54,183 bases of DNA from Firmicutes bacterium HGW-Firmicutes-8 (GTDB taxonomy: Bacteria > Bacillota > Thermincolia > Thermincolales > UBA2595): positions 1 to 54,183 of the forward strand of contig PGZN01000010.1 in the NCBI GenBank assembly GCA_002840165.1, written 5' to 3'. Positions 29,816 to 37,920 of the stretch are shown piece after piece; the stretch's first letter is position 1; the number at the start of each line of letters is the position of its first letter. Position numbers and translations under genes: made by a program. The notes under the pieces are model-generated. The model was not told the origin of the DNA. It saw only the letters and a program-made list of their open reading frames with translations, and ran no database searches.

Positions 29816-30106
29816 ATGCCATTAAAGGTTGCTGTACAAAACGGATTGGAAGATATCGCCAACAGCCTTAAAGACCAGGGGTACGACGTTGTGGCGATGG
29901 AAGATAATACAGAGCCGGTTGATGTCATTGTCTATTCCGGAGTCTCGAATGACCTTACGGGATTTGACACCGTGGATTTTTATGGTGATGGCGTCACAAT
30001 GGGGGTCGAGAGCCCCTCTGGGGTTATGCTGCTTAATGCCCACAGCCATTCTCCGGAACAGGTGGTGTCAGAAATTAACAATTGGTTCGGCAGGACGGAG
30101 GGATAG
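29816..30106 (+). CDS. YkuS/UPF0180 family protein
   Basis: This small protein has 96 residues. The pattern VAVQNGLEDIANSLKDQGYDV followed by VIVYSGVSNDLTG resembles YkuS of Bacillus (UPF0180), a family without a proven function. It has no membrane segment. GGGGGAGG precedes the ATG. It ends 2 nt before the phosphoribosyltransferase gene, whose ribosome binding site lies in its last codons, so the two are coupled. Confidence 0.8.
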   Translation: MPLKVAVQNGLEDIANSLKDQGYDVVAMEDNTEPVDVIVYSGVSNDLTGFDTVDFYGDGVTMGVESPSGVMLLNAHSHSPEQVVSEINNWFGRTEG

Positions 30107-30108
30107 GT

Positions 30109-30744
30109 GTGTTTTTTGAAAACCGTAAAGACGCAGGGGAAAAACTCAGCCGTGTTTTACAGAAATATAAAAACGAAGACACTGTCATCTTGGGAATCCC
30201 CCGCGGCGGAGTGGTGCTGGCGGCCGAGGTGGCCAAAAACCTGGGGACCCCCTTTGATGTGATAATTCCGCGGAAAATAGGCGCTCCGCATAACCCTGAA
30301 GTAGCTATCGGAGCCGTTACCCAGGATGGAACGGTGATTAAAGATGAAGCAATGGTTCAGCTTTTAGGTATTTCCGATAATCAGATCGAGATACTGGCAA
30401 ATAAGGTGGCCGGTGAAATTTCGAGAAGGGTGAATGCATACAGGGGCGGGAGGCCGGGTTTGGAGCTGGCCGGGAAAACTGTAATAGTTGTTGATGATGG
30501 AATTGCTACCGGGTTTACAGTACAAGCGGCCCTAAAATCCGTAAGAAATATGGACCCCCGCCGCCTCGTGCTGGCGGTTCCGGTTATGCCTGCCGATACG
30601 GTCCGGCTTCTGAGGGACAAAGTAGATGAACTTGTTTATCTGCATGCCCCGGAACTGTTCTACGCTGTAGGACAATTCTATATGGAATTCGACCAGGTTT
30701 CAGATCAGGAAGTAATAGAATTACTGTCTGACCAGAGTGGTTAA
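30109..30744 (+). CDS. Phosphoribosyltransferase family protein
   Basis: The protein has 211 residues. The PRPP loop motif VIVVDDGIATG is clear near residue 118-128, and an IPRGGVVLAAEVA segment lies near the N-terminus. This fits the type I phosphoribosyltransferase-like group seen in many stand-alone genes of unknown substrate. The start is a GTG at 30109 with GGAGGG upstream. The gene is not part of a purine or pyrimidine operon, so the base it uses cannot be told. A terminator follows. Confidence 0.85.
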   Translation: MFFENRKDAGEKLSRVLQKYKNEDTVILGIPRGGVVLAAEVAKNLGTPFDVIIPRKIGAPHNPEVAIGAVTQDGTVIKDEAMVQLLGISDNQIEILANKVAGEISRRVNAYRGGRPGLELAGKTVIVVDDGIATGFTVQAALKSVRNMDPRRLVLAVPVMPADTVRLLRDKVDELVYLHAPELFYAVGQFYMEFDQVSDQEVIELLSDQSG

Positions 30745-30766
30745 ATAAATAAACAAATGAAAACTA

Positions 30767-30795
30767 AAACCCTTGCCCAGGCAGGGGTTTTTAAT
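30767..30795 (+). terminator. Terminator after the phosphoribosyltransferase gene
   Basis: AACCCTTGCC pairs with GGCAGGGGTT (10 bp, one G-U) around a 2-nt loop, followed by a T-run. It lies 24 bp after the stop codon. Confidence 0.85.
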
Positions 30796-30823
30796 TACCA
30801 ACAATCCCTTTTTAAAAGATACC

Positions 30824-30910
30824 CTAGCGCAGCATAGCTGCAATCAAAACATTTAAACCGAAAAAACAACCACGGATGAACACGGATGGCTCGGATGAAC
30901 ACGGATTCTA
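30824..30910 (+). repeat. Dispersed intergenic repeat, copy B (CTAGCGCAGC / CACGGATGAA type)
   Basis: The 24-nt core at 30824-30847 matches the core of copy A at 151-174 (opposite strand) with one change. It is followed by TTTAAACCGAAAAAAC and by CACGGATGAACACGGAT-type units (about 30872-30905). Part of the same ATCCGTG theme recurs at 31128-31175. Confidence 0.7.
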
Positions 30911-31119
30911 AGCAGGTGTCTCTAAAAACCATTATATACAAAAACATATTTATCAACAGGTATCCCAACCCCCGGTCTTCTCATTGAAATGTGGACCTGG
31001 CAATCAATCCATATCTCACTGTAAGCCGCACTTTTGTTGAGTAGAAAAGTAAACTTGAATGACCGGAGACTGTTTTTTGTTTTATTAACTTATTTATTTT
31101 TGCTCCTAAATTCTCGGCA

Positions 31120-31180
31120 TCCAAATCAGTGTCCATCCGTGCCATATCCGTGTTCATCAGTGTTATCCGTGGTTCTTTAC
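31120..31180 (-). repeat. ATCCGTG-type degenerate repeats
   Basis: This stretch reads as four loose copies of a unit like CATCCGTG or TATCCGTG, e.g. GTTCATCAGTGTTATCCGTG. It is the inverse of the units at 30872-30905. Related sequences are known from many environmental bacteria; no coding capacity is seen. Confidence 0.6.
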
Positions 31181-31204
31181 TTCCCCGAACGATGTTTCTT
31201 GTTG

Positions 31205-31327
31205 ATCCTGTTATCCTGTCCGATATCATTTTCTCATTTGGTAATAGAGAAACCAGACAGGATAACAGGATAATCCGGATACATAGTATTATACAGAAAA
31301 ATTCGAAGTAGTAGTACAAAGAGTATA
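31205..31327 (-). repeat. Dispersed repeat, copy 2 of the parS-proximal element
   Basis: Read on the minus strand, about 31214-31327 matches 24757-24870 with few changes: ACTCTTTGTACTACTACTTC, CTATGTATCCGG, TTATCCTGTTATCCTGTCTG, ATTACCAAA, GAGAAAATGATATCGGACA. This copy lacks the second 22-bp end but has an internal 15-bp inverted repeat (31205-31219 and 31256-31270). Confidence 0.7.
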
Positions 31328-31439
31328 GAATTAGGCCAACATCAGCCTTCTACCCAAAAACATCTTATACTATCAGAGTAAAAAACCATTATAAATTATC
31401 AAATTAGAAACACCAAAATAATGTTAGAAATCATTTTGT

Positions 31440-31640
31440 AAGCAGTACCACTGTCTCTTTGTGTCCTTAGACCATTGAGCAGTACCCGTTAGACTTTGTG
31501 GTAAAAATTTGTTTTTTGGCCTCTTAATTATTAGCTTCCTTCGGAAGAAGGTATTAGTATGGGCAACTGATATCTCTCTGTGTCCTCTAACTCGGCCTCT
31601 GTGAACTCTGTGGTTTCTTGTGTTCCTTATTTTCCTCAAA
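31440..31640 (-). repeat. CACAGAG-type degenerate repeat region
   Basis: The stretch holds loose repeats of units such as TCTTTGTGTCC, CTCTGTGTCCTC and CTCTGTGAACTCTGTGG. On the minus strand these read ACCACAGAGTTCACAGAGG and similar. A related piece may be at 174-195. No gene is supported here apart from the short fragment noted at 31587-31745. Confidence 0.5.
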
Positions 31641-31745
31641 GCTTTTAGTTTTGCCTATTGGAGTTTTGATTGACTCATCGAGAACTGCCAGAGCCTCGTC
31701 AAGGCAGGCTACATTATTTGTCACGACTGTATTGTACTCATTAAT
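31587..31745 (-). pseudogene. Possible guanylate-kinase-like C-terminal fragment
   Basis: Directly after yyaC, a minus-strand frame reads INEYNTVVTNNVACLDEAL, then AVLDESIK, and ends in a repeat-derived tail. The first part resembles the C-terminus of guanylate kinase (YDYVVVND... DDLEEAV... pattern). There is no start codon or kinase core. If real it is a remnant cut by the CACAGAG repeats. The resemblance is short and could be chance. Confidence 0.25.
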
Positions 31746-32331
31746 AGTCGCTGGATGCAGCCACTAATCTGGAGCCCCGGTTAATTCCCTCACTAATAAT
31801 TTTGGACATCTTCATTACTACATTTAGTCTTGTATTTTGTAAAACGAAATATTCCATAAAACCACCGACATTAACAACCCCGGTAATGTGAAGGTCACCG
31901 ACGGGCGGTAGAAGCTTATTCACTCCGGCGCCGGGTTTTATGGCCCCCTCTCCGATATTTATATAGCCCACATTGTCAATGTTCCCCAAACAGGCATCAA
32001 TGGCTATCACAAAGGGGTTTGCCAATTCGTTTACTATCTTAAGATATTCGGTAAGGTTACCGGCATGGACGGGGTCTTGAAGGGTTCCTAAGATCTTAAA
32101 GTATTGGTGGTTTATTTCCTGCAGCCGGCTGCCTACAATCGGCCCGAGACTGTCACCTGTTGACCTGTCTGTGCCTATACAGACAATGACCCTTGACTGA
32201 TCGGGGTTCAGTTCTTTTTTTAAGATATTCTCTGAAAAGGCTGCGGCAAATTTATTCACCGCTTCAAGGTCTTCGATATGTATTCTGGTTGGAGTTGTAA
32301 CGCTCTGTTGAATAGGGGAAAATAGCGACAT
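31741..32331 (-). CDS. yyaC: Spore protease YyaC
   Basis: The protein has 196 residues of the DUF1256/YyaC family, related in fold to the germination protease Gpr and hydrogenase-maturation proteases. The signature VIVCIGTDRSTGDSLGPIVG is near residue 48-67, and a second acidic site (VIAIDACLGN) is further on. In other firmicutes it is a forespore gene. The ATG is preceded by GGGAGG, which abuts a perfect palindrome (32342-32361). It runs against the main direction of the right arm. This gene supports a spore-forming host. Confidence 0.92.
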   Translation of the reverse strand: MSLFSPIQQSVTTPTRIHIEDLEAVNKFAAAFSENILKKELNPDQSRVIVCIGTDRSTGDSLGPIVGSRLQEINHQYFKILGTLQDPVHAGNLTEYLKIVNELANPFVIAIDACLGNIDNVGYINIGEGAIKPGAGVNKLLPPVGDLHITGVVNVGGFMEYFVLQNTRLNVVMKMSKIISEGINRGSRLVAASSDY

Positions 32332-32682
32332 TTTTGACCTCCCGGAAAAGTTAACTTTTCCGAGATATTTATATGTAGATGAAATGAAAAATATACTTGT
32401 CCGGTAAAAAATGCGGATACTTCAGAAAAAAAGGAGTTTTTCTGTTAATTGTCGAAAAATAAAACGTTTGGCCGTCCCTTGCAGGGTCTCTGCTGCCAGT
32501 ATGGATATAGCCCGCCCGAAAAACCCACTTTATCGCTATGTACATGATTATTTTTGGAATGCTTATCAGGATATACTATTCCTATGTCAGCAGGGACTAT
32601 CAGGACTTACCGTGCCTGGGCTGTTTTGGTTTTTTTGCATGGGCTGACCAGGATGTTTGTTTAGTAAACGGAGGGTTGGGTA
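32332..32682. other. Intergenic region between yyaC and hypA
   Basis: The 351 bp between the divergent genes hold a 20-bp palindrome CGGAAAAGTT-AACTTTTCCG (32342-32361) next to the yyaC ribosome site. Open frames on the plus strand (32411-32647, or the one starting near 32540) lack good ribosome sites and recognisable sequence. I see no convincing gene or RNA. Confidence 0.4.
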
Positions 32683-33024
32683 TTGCACGAGATGGCCTTA
32701 ATGGCAGGTGTTTTTGATATTATTAAGCAGTATACGACCGACCTGGAAGAAAGCAGGGTGACAAAGGTAACCCTCGTCGTCGGTGAAATGACGAATGCTG
32801 TCCCGGAAGCTTTACAGTCAGCCTTTGCGGTATATTCCGCAGGGACGGTTGTTGAGGGGGCTGAACTCCTGATTAGGGAAATACCTCTAACAGCCGAATG
32901 TATGTCATGCGGCTGGGCAGGAAAAACAGAAAAACACTTGTTTATTTGCCCGCAGTGTTCGTCTCTGGGGTTGGAACTTAAAACCGGGCGGGAACTGTAT
33001 TTGGAAAGCCTGGAGGTGGAGTAG
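32683..33024 (+). CDS. hypA: Hydrogenase/urease nickel-incorporation protein HypA
   Basis: HypA is the nickel chaperone for NiFe-hydrogenase maturation. The 113 residues begin MHEMALM, the usual nickel-binding N-terminus (His2, Glu3). The zinc site has two pairs, CMSC and CPQC (about 73-95). The start is a TTG at 32683 with GGAGGG upstream, which keeps the conserved MHE. It ends 1 nt before hypB. No hydrogenase structural gene is in the window. Confidence 0.96.
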   Translation: MHEMALMAGVFDIIKQYTTDLEESRVTKVTLVVGEMTNAVPEALQSAFAVYSAGTVVEGAELLIREIPLTAECMSCGWAGKTEKHLFICPQCSSLGLELKTGRELYLESLEVE

Positions 33025-33025
33025 G

Positions 33026-33709
33026 TTGGAGATAAAGATTAATACCGGTATTCTCAGTTCAAATGACCAGACAGCGGTAGAAAACAAAAAGGTCTTTGAT
33101 CAAACCGGGCTTTTCGTAATCAATATGATGGGCTCTCCCGGAGCCGGTAAAACAACGGTGCTTGAGAAAGCCATTGATATTCTCGTTGATTCGGTACAGG
33201 TGGCTGTTATTGAAGGAGACATTTATACAAGCAAGGATGCCCAGAGGATCGAAAAACACGGAGTACCGGTGAAACAAATAAATACCGGAGGAGCATGCCA
33301 TTTAGAGGCGAAAATGATTTCCCGGGTATTGGCAGAATTTAACCTTGCCGCGACTCAGCTCCTTATTATTGAGAATGTTGGAAACCTGGTTTGCCCAGTA
33401 GAGTTTAACCTGGGGGAAGATATTAAAATTGCCGTTCTCAGCATAACTGAAGGTGACGATAAACCATTAAAATACCCGCTCCTGTTTAGGGAGTCGGGGG
33501 CGGTAATTCTAAATAAAGTCGATCTCGTAGATTATACAGATGTGAACATGGATGTGCTGCGGAGGGATATTATCAGGATAAACCCGGGAATACAGATATT
33601 TGAAGTTTCCGCGAGGACAGGCCGCGGCATCGGGGAATGGGTACAGTGGCTTTTGGAAAAAGTTAAAGAGAAAAAAATTAGGTTACCCAAAAACAGGGTT
33701 TTTCTATAA
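33026..33709 (+). CDS. hypB: Hydrogenase nickel-incorporation GTPase HypB
   Basis: HypB hydrolyses GTP to drive nickel transfer with HypA. The protein has 227 residues. The P-loop is GSPGAGKT (36-43), NKVD is at 163-166, and the G-domain metal-site residues Cys91-His92 and Cys123 are present. The N-terminal CxxCGC site and the poly-His stretch of some HypB proteins are missing, so nickel storage is unlikely. The start is a TTG at 33026 with GGAGG 9 nt upstream. The pair stands alone; clients could be a hydrogenase elsewhere or other nickel enzymes. Confidence 0.96.
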   Translation: MEIKINTGILSSNDQTAVENKKVFDQTGLFVINMMGSPGAGKTTVLEKAIDILVDSVQVAVIEGDIYTSKDAQRIEKHGVPVKQINTGGACHLEAKMISRVLAEFNLAATQLLIIENVGNLVCPVEFNLGEDIKIAVLSITEGDDKPLKYPLLFRESGAVILNKVDLVDYTDVNMDVLRRDIIRINPGIQIFEVSARTGRGIGEWVQWLLEKVKEKKIRLPKNRVFL

Positions 33710-33761
33710 GAGAATAGAATAATTTTGGTATTTTATTCTAATAATGAAGCTGGGGGCTAAT

Positions 33762-34466
33762 ATGGATTTGCTTGATATTATACTGATTGCTGCATTGGGA
33801 TTTTCTTGTTATAAAGGCTACAAGAGAGGTGTATTTAAGGCGCTTTTTTCAATCGTCGGTTATGTAGTCAGTTTTGTGGGGGCATTGTGTCTCTATCAGC
33901 CGTTAGCCCTATTTTTGGGAGACAAGCTGCCGCTTGGCGGACAACTGTCATCATGGGTGGCTCAAAAAATGGCTATTCCGGCTGCGGCCGCTCAGACCCG
34001 TATCAGTGATGCGCCCCTTGAGAAAGCAGTACAAATAATAAACAACCAGCAGCTGCCGGAGGTTTTTAAAAAGGCTATGATGGAATACGTCCAGGATATC
34101 TCCAAACTTCCTCTGACGAAAGGCATTAACACCCTAGGAGAGGGAATTTCTTATACAATCAGCAATTTTTTAATTGGCGCCCTCAGCTTTTTTTTGATTT
34201 ATATCGGTTTATCGCTGGTCTTTCGGAAGATTTTGCCTAAGCTATTTAGTACTGTCAGCCCAAAACCTGTCACGATTACGGATAAGATGGGAGGCGCCGT
34301 TCTGGGCTTTGGTGGCGGACTGTTGACTGTCACAGCATTTGTTATCATCCTTCTGCCGACGGCATCATTAGGTGGGTTAAAGGGAAACCCCGGCTTTTTG
34401 GCCGGCCAGGTGCAGAATTCGTTGATTGTAAATTTACTAATGCCGTACATTCAAGATCTGCTTTAA
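33762..34466 (+). CDS. CvpA family membrane protein
   Basis: This integral membrane protein has 234 residues and four likely helices: about 3-20, 25-48, 133-156 and 182-203. The N-terminal pattern DLLDIILIAALGFSCYKGYKRG is typical of the CvpA/colicin V production family; the function is not settled. The ATG at 33762 follows GGGGG; an earlier ATG in frame is less well placed. It stands between hypB and the aminopeptidase gene. Confidence 0.85.
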   Translation: MDLLDIILIAALGFSCYKGYKRGVFKALFSIVGYVVSFVGALCLYQPLALFLGDKLPLGGQLSSWVAQKMAIPAAAAQTRISDAPLEKAVQIINNQQLPEVFKKAMMEYVQDISKLPLTKGINTLGEGISYTISNFLIGALSFFLIYIGLSLVFRKILPKLFSTVSPKPVTITDKMGGAVLGFGGGLLTVTAFVIILLPTASLGGLKGNPGFLAGQVQNSLIVNLLMPYIQDLL

Positions 34467-34489
34467 ATCAAATTTTCGGGAGGTACCTA

Positions 34490-35941
34490 ATGGATAAGGG
34501 AAATAAGGAAAATAAGGAAACAAAAGAAAGGTTAAAAAAACTTAAAGAAGAGCTGTGTTTTAACCAAAAACTTGTCTGGGATCACATTTCCCAAATCGAA
34601 AAAGAAGAAGCCTTAAAATTTTCCGAAGAATATAAAACATTTCTTAATGAAGCCAGGACTGAGAGGGAGAGTATCCGCGAAATAGTCCGGTTGGCGGAAC
34701 AAAACGGTTTTGTCCTACTGGACGAAATAACGGCGAGAGGCAAGAAACTTCGCCCGGGGAACAAGGTTTATACAGTAAATAAGGAAAAAAATGTGGCCCT
34801 TATCGTAACCGGTAAGGAGCCGGTATGGCACGGAATCAATGTTATTGGTTCTCATGTCGATGCCCCCAGGCTTGATTTAAAGCCCTGCCCGCTTTACGAG
34901 GACCAGGGCATAGGCCTTTTGAAAACCCATTACTACGGAGGGATAAAGAAATACCACTGGTTATCTCATCCCCTGGCTATGCATGGGGTGGTTATTAAGC
35001 AAAACGGTGACAAAATCGATATTCGAATTGGGGATACAGAGCACGACCCGATCTTTTTGATTACAGACCTTCTACCACATCTGGCCAAAGAACAGATGCA
35101 GAAAAAGCTGGGTGAAGCAGTCAGTGGGGAAGCTTTAAATATCTTGGCCGGGACTCTTCCGATAGAAGTCAAAGACGCTAAGGAAAGGGTAAAGCTGGCT
35201 GTTCTGGAACTCTTAAAGCTTAAATATGGTATCATCGAAGAAGACCTGACAAGCGCTGAACTGGAGTTGGTACCCGCAACGACGGCCCGTGATGTGGGTT
35301 TTGACCGGAGCATGGTAGGGGCCTACGGTCAGGATGACCGGGTATGTGCATATACCTCTCTGCGGGCTCTTCTGAACTGCCAAAATCCCGTCCGCACGGC
35401 GATTTCACTGTTTGTTGACAAAGAGGAAATTGGCAGTACAGGCAATACCGGGATGCGTTCAAGATTTTTTGAGAATACAGTGGCCGAACTCCTTTATCTT
35501 TTGGCCGGAGATTATGACGAGATATACTGCCGTAAGGCACTGGCTTTAGGACGGGCTCTTTCGGCAGATGTTGGAGCAGCGGTTGACCCCAACTGGGAAG
35601 GCGTATATGACAAATACAATGCTGCCAAGCTTGGATACGGAATAGTTATGACGAAGTATACCGGTTCGGGAGGCAAGTATGGCGCCAGTGAGGCTAATGC
35701 TGAGTTTGTAGCCGAAATTCGCCGGGTGTTTAACGAGAAAAAGATTATTTGGCAAACAGCCGAACTGGGTAAAGTTGATCAGGGGGGCGGGGGTACGATA
35801 GCCCAATATATGGCCAGGTATGGCATGGATGTCCTGGATTGCGGACCGGCCCTTTTGAGTATGCACTCTCCAATGGAGGTTGCCCATAAGGGCGATATTT
35901 ACATGTGCTACAAAGCATATGAGGCGTTTTTCAACAATTAG
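34490..35941 (+). CDS. M18 family aminopeptidase
   Basis: This cytoplasmic metallo-aminopeptidase has 483 residues, likely forming a dodecamer with two metal ions per active site. Key segments are GSHVDAPRLDLKP (metal His and Asp), DKEEIGSTGNTGM (catalytic Glu pair) and the terminal LSMHSPMEVAHKGD (metal His). The N-terminus is very lysine- and glutamate-rich. The ATG has GGGAGG upstream. The family removes N-terminal residues from peptides; substrate preference cannot be read here. Confidence 0.93.
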   Translation: MDKGNKENKETKERLKKLKEELCFNQKLVWDHISQIEKEEALKFSEEYKTFLNEARTERESIREIVRLAEQNGFVLLDEITARGKKLRPGNKVYTVNKEKNVALIVTGKEPVWHGINVIGSHVDAPRLDLKPCPLYEDQGIGLLKTHYYGGIKKYHWLSHPLAMHGVVIKQNGDKIDIRIGDTEHDPIFLITDLLPHLAKEQMQKKLGEAVSGEALNILAGTLPIEVKDAKERVKLAVLELLKLKYGIIEEDLTSAELELVPATTARDVGFDRSMVGAYGQDDRVCAYTSLRALLNCQNPVRTAISLFVDKEEIGSTGNTGMRSRFFENTVAELLYLLAGDYDEIYCRKALALGRALSADVGAAVDPNWEGVYDKYNAAKLGYGIVMTKYTGSGGKYGASEANAEFVAEIRRVFNEKKIIWQTAELGKVDQGGGGTIAQYMARYGMDVLDCGPALLSMHSPMEVAHKGDIYMCYKAYEAFFNN

Positions 35942-36003
35942 CACCGCTTTGAACCAGGCCCGGGGTGGGTAGGAAAAAAGAGAAAGTGTCGAGGTGAGAT
36001 GGT

Positions 36004-37053
36004 GTGGGCTGGATCCTCTTTGGTCTGCTCATATTGGGAGGAACCCTTATAGGTGGTGTTTTCCTGGTCAGGAACAACAAGGGCAAGTCGAGTTGGGAAC
36101 CTGCCGCGCCGAAAAACACGCGTTCCCAGGTTTTACTCAAAGATTCGGCTGAACTTATCCCGGAACTGGAAAAACATATCCGGGAAGGTAATTACGAGCT
36201 AATTGATGAGGTCGTTGATGAAGCAGAAACATTTCCACCAGACAAGCAGGTGATAATCAGGCAGTTTATTATTGAATCAGGGGCGGTAGAACGTTATAAA
36301 GCCGGATTATCCGATGTCGACTACAAAATAAGGGCACTCAGTGCAGACCGGCTTGGCAAAATCCGCGCCAGGGATACGTCGGCGTTACTTTTTCAGGCGA
36401 TGGCTGATAAGAATGAAGAAGTCCGGTTGATAGCTGCAACAGCGCTAAAAAGCGTGGGTGACCCTTCCATAGCGGGGATGCTGGTGGCAGCTTTAAAAGA
36501 GCCCAACAGGTGGCTTCCTGCCCGGGTGGCAGAAGTGCTTATTTCTTTTGGGCAGGACTCCCTGCCGGCGCTGCAGGAAGCATTAAAGGAAAAAGACCCC
36601 GTTCTGCGGGGATACGTAATAGAAATTCTTGGTGAAATAGGGGATGAGTCCGCGACTGGGAGTCTTCAGGAAGCACTTGGGGATGAGGACAGTAATATCA
36701 GGCTGCGGGCTGCTGCCGCCCTTGGGAGTATAGGACAAAACGATTCGGTCATCCATTTACTGAAACTGCTTGAGGACCCGGAAGTAAAAGTACGGGTGCA
36801 GGCAATCCGGTCTTTGGGCCGAATCGGCGGGGCAGAAACAGCCGGGCGGTTGGCCGGAACAGTAAATGATGTTGATGCTGCAGTAAGGTATGCCAGCCTG
36901 GAAGCTCTCCGCAATATGGGTCCGGAGGGTATGAATATACTGAGAGCAACGGCCGCTGCAGGCAGCCACCCGGCGGCTGGCAGGGCCAGGGAAATTATTA
37001 AGGAAGAGGGTAATCAGGGTTCAGCCAAGGTTAATATTATATATAAACAGTAA
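36004..37053 (+). CDS. Membrane-anchored HEAT-repeat protein
   Basis: The protein has 349 residues. One hydrophobic N-terminal helix (about 2-23) is followed by a basic stretch, then an alpha-solenoid of about six or seven HEAT/PBS-lyase-type repeats, each with motifs such as RLIAATALKSVGDPSIAGML and RLRAAAALGSIGQNDSVIHL. These usually serve as a scaffold for protein contacts. The start is a GTG at 36004. It lies 46 bp before an MscS-type channel gene, so a joint role at the membrane is possible, but no direct evidence is seen. Confidence 0.85.
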   Translation: MGWILFGLLILGGTLIGGVFLVRNNKGKSSWEPAAPKNTRSQVLLKDSAELIPELEKHIREGNYELIDEVVDEAETFPPDKQVIIRQFIIESGAVERYKAGLSDVDYKIRALSADRLGKIRARDTSALLFQAMADKNEEVRLIAATALKSVGDPSIAGMLVAALKEPNRWLPARVAEVLISFGQDSLPALQEALKEKDPVLRGYVIEILGEIGDESATGSLQEALGDEDSNIRLRAAAALGSIGQNDSVIHLLKLLEDPEVKVRVQAIRSLGRIGGAETAGRLAGTVNDVDAAVRYASLEALRNMGPEGMNILRATAAAGSHPAAGRAREIIKEEGNQGSAKVNIIYKQ

Positions 37054-37098
37054 AGGAACGCAGGTAGAACAAACCTTCAAACAGGAAGGTGAAGATAA

Positions 37099-37920
37099 TT
37101 GGCTTTTTGGTCTTTGCTTATCCAAAACATCCTACACTATAAAAACCATTTGCTAAAAACCGGGGGTACTATTTTGGGTACCCTCATTTTGGCTTATGTC
37201 GGTATCAAAATAGGAGATGCCGTCATTAACCGTATTTTTAAACCCCGGGGTCAGAAACCGTATTTTGATGAACGAAGGGTACTCACCCTGAAAACCCTGA
37301 CTAAAAGCGTTCTTAGATATGCAACATATTTTGTTGTTGGGTTCACGATAATAGGCCAGCTGGCCCAGTTAACAAATACTGACCCCAAAGGGTTTTTGGC
37401 GGGCGCCGGAATTTTAGGAGTAGCCCTGGGGTTTGGCGCTCAAAGCCTTGTCAAGGACGTGATCACCGGGTTTTTTATCCTTTTGGAAAACCAGTATGGT
37501 GTTGGCGAGTACATAACCACCGGAAGTTTTTCGGGATTTGTGGAAGAGCTGGGTCTAAGGGTTACCAAGATTCGTGATTGGGGTGGAGAGTATCACATTA
37601 TTCCCAATGGACAGATAACGGCTGTTACTAATTTCAGCCGGGGCAGTATGAGGGCAGTTGTGGAAGTGGGCATTGCTCCCGAAGAAGATATTGATAAAAC
37701 ATTGAGGGTCATGAATAGGGTTGTCGAGACAGTCGGGCGGGAATTGGCAGAGGTCATCGTGGAAGGGCCTGAGGTCCTTGGTGTGACGGCTTTTGGCTCG
37801 GGGGAGGTCGTTATCAGGACGATTGCCAAGACGAAGCCGATGGAGCAGTGGCGGATAGAGCGAGAACTGCGCAAGCAATTCAAGGAGGCGTTTAACCGGG
37901 AGGGTATTAGAATTGCATAA
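37099..37920 (+). CDS. MscS family mechanosensitive channel
   Basis: The small-conductance channel has 273 residues. Three hydrophobic helices are at about 20-40, 72-92 and 96-125. The pore helix (GILGVALGFGAQSLVKDVITG) has the Gly/Ala pattern of MscS TM3. It is followed by the beta domain (YGVGEYITTGSFSGFVEEL) and the C-terminal cage. The start is a TTG at 37099 with GGAAGG upstream. It lets solutes out on hypo-osmotic shock. It overlaps the DUF951 gene by 8 nt. Confidence 0.94.
   Translation: MAFWSLLIQNILHYKNHLLKTGGTILGTLILAYVGIKIGDAVINRIFKPRGQKPYFDERRVLTLKTLTKSVLRYATYFVVGFTIIGQLAQLTNTDPKGFLAGAGILGVALGFGAQSLVKDVITGFFILLENQYGVGEYITTGSFSGFVEELGLRVTKIRDWGGEYHIIPNGQITAVTNFSRGSMRAVVEVGIAPEEDIDKTLRVMNRVVETVGRELAEVIVEGPEVLGVTAFGSGEVVIRTIAKTKPMEQWRIERELRKQFKEAFNREGIRIA

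Noticed and set aside
30870-31180. CRISPR-like array of ATCCGTG units
   Set aside because: Units are 10-20 bp, degenerate and without spacers; they resemble known dispersed intergenic repeats.
30981-31319. Minus-strand 112-codon frame at 31 kb
   Set aside because: It runs through the dispersed repeats, includes ATCCGTG-derived sequence and has no ribosome site.
32411-32647. Plus-strand 78-codon frame between yyaC and hypA
   Set aside because: No ribosome binding site, no recognisable sequence, and another frame across the same DNA is equally open. I do not call it a gene.
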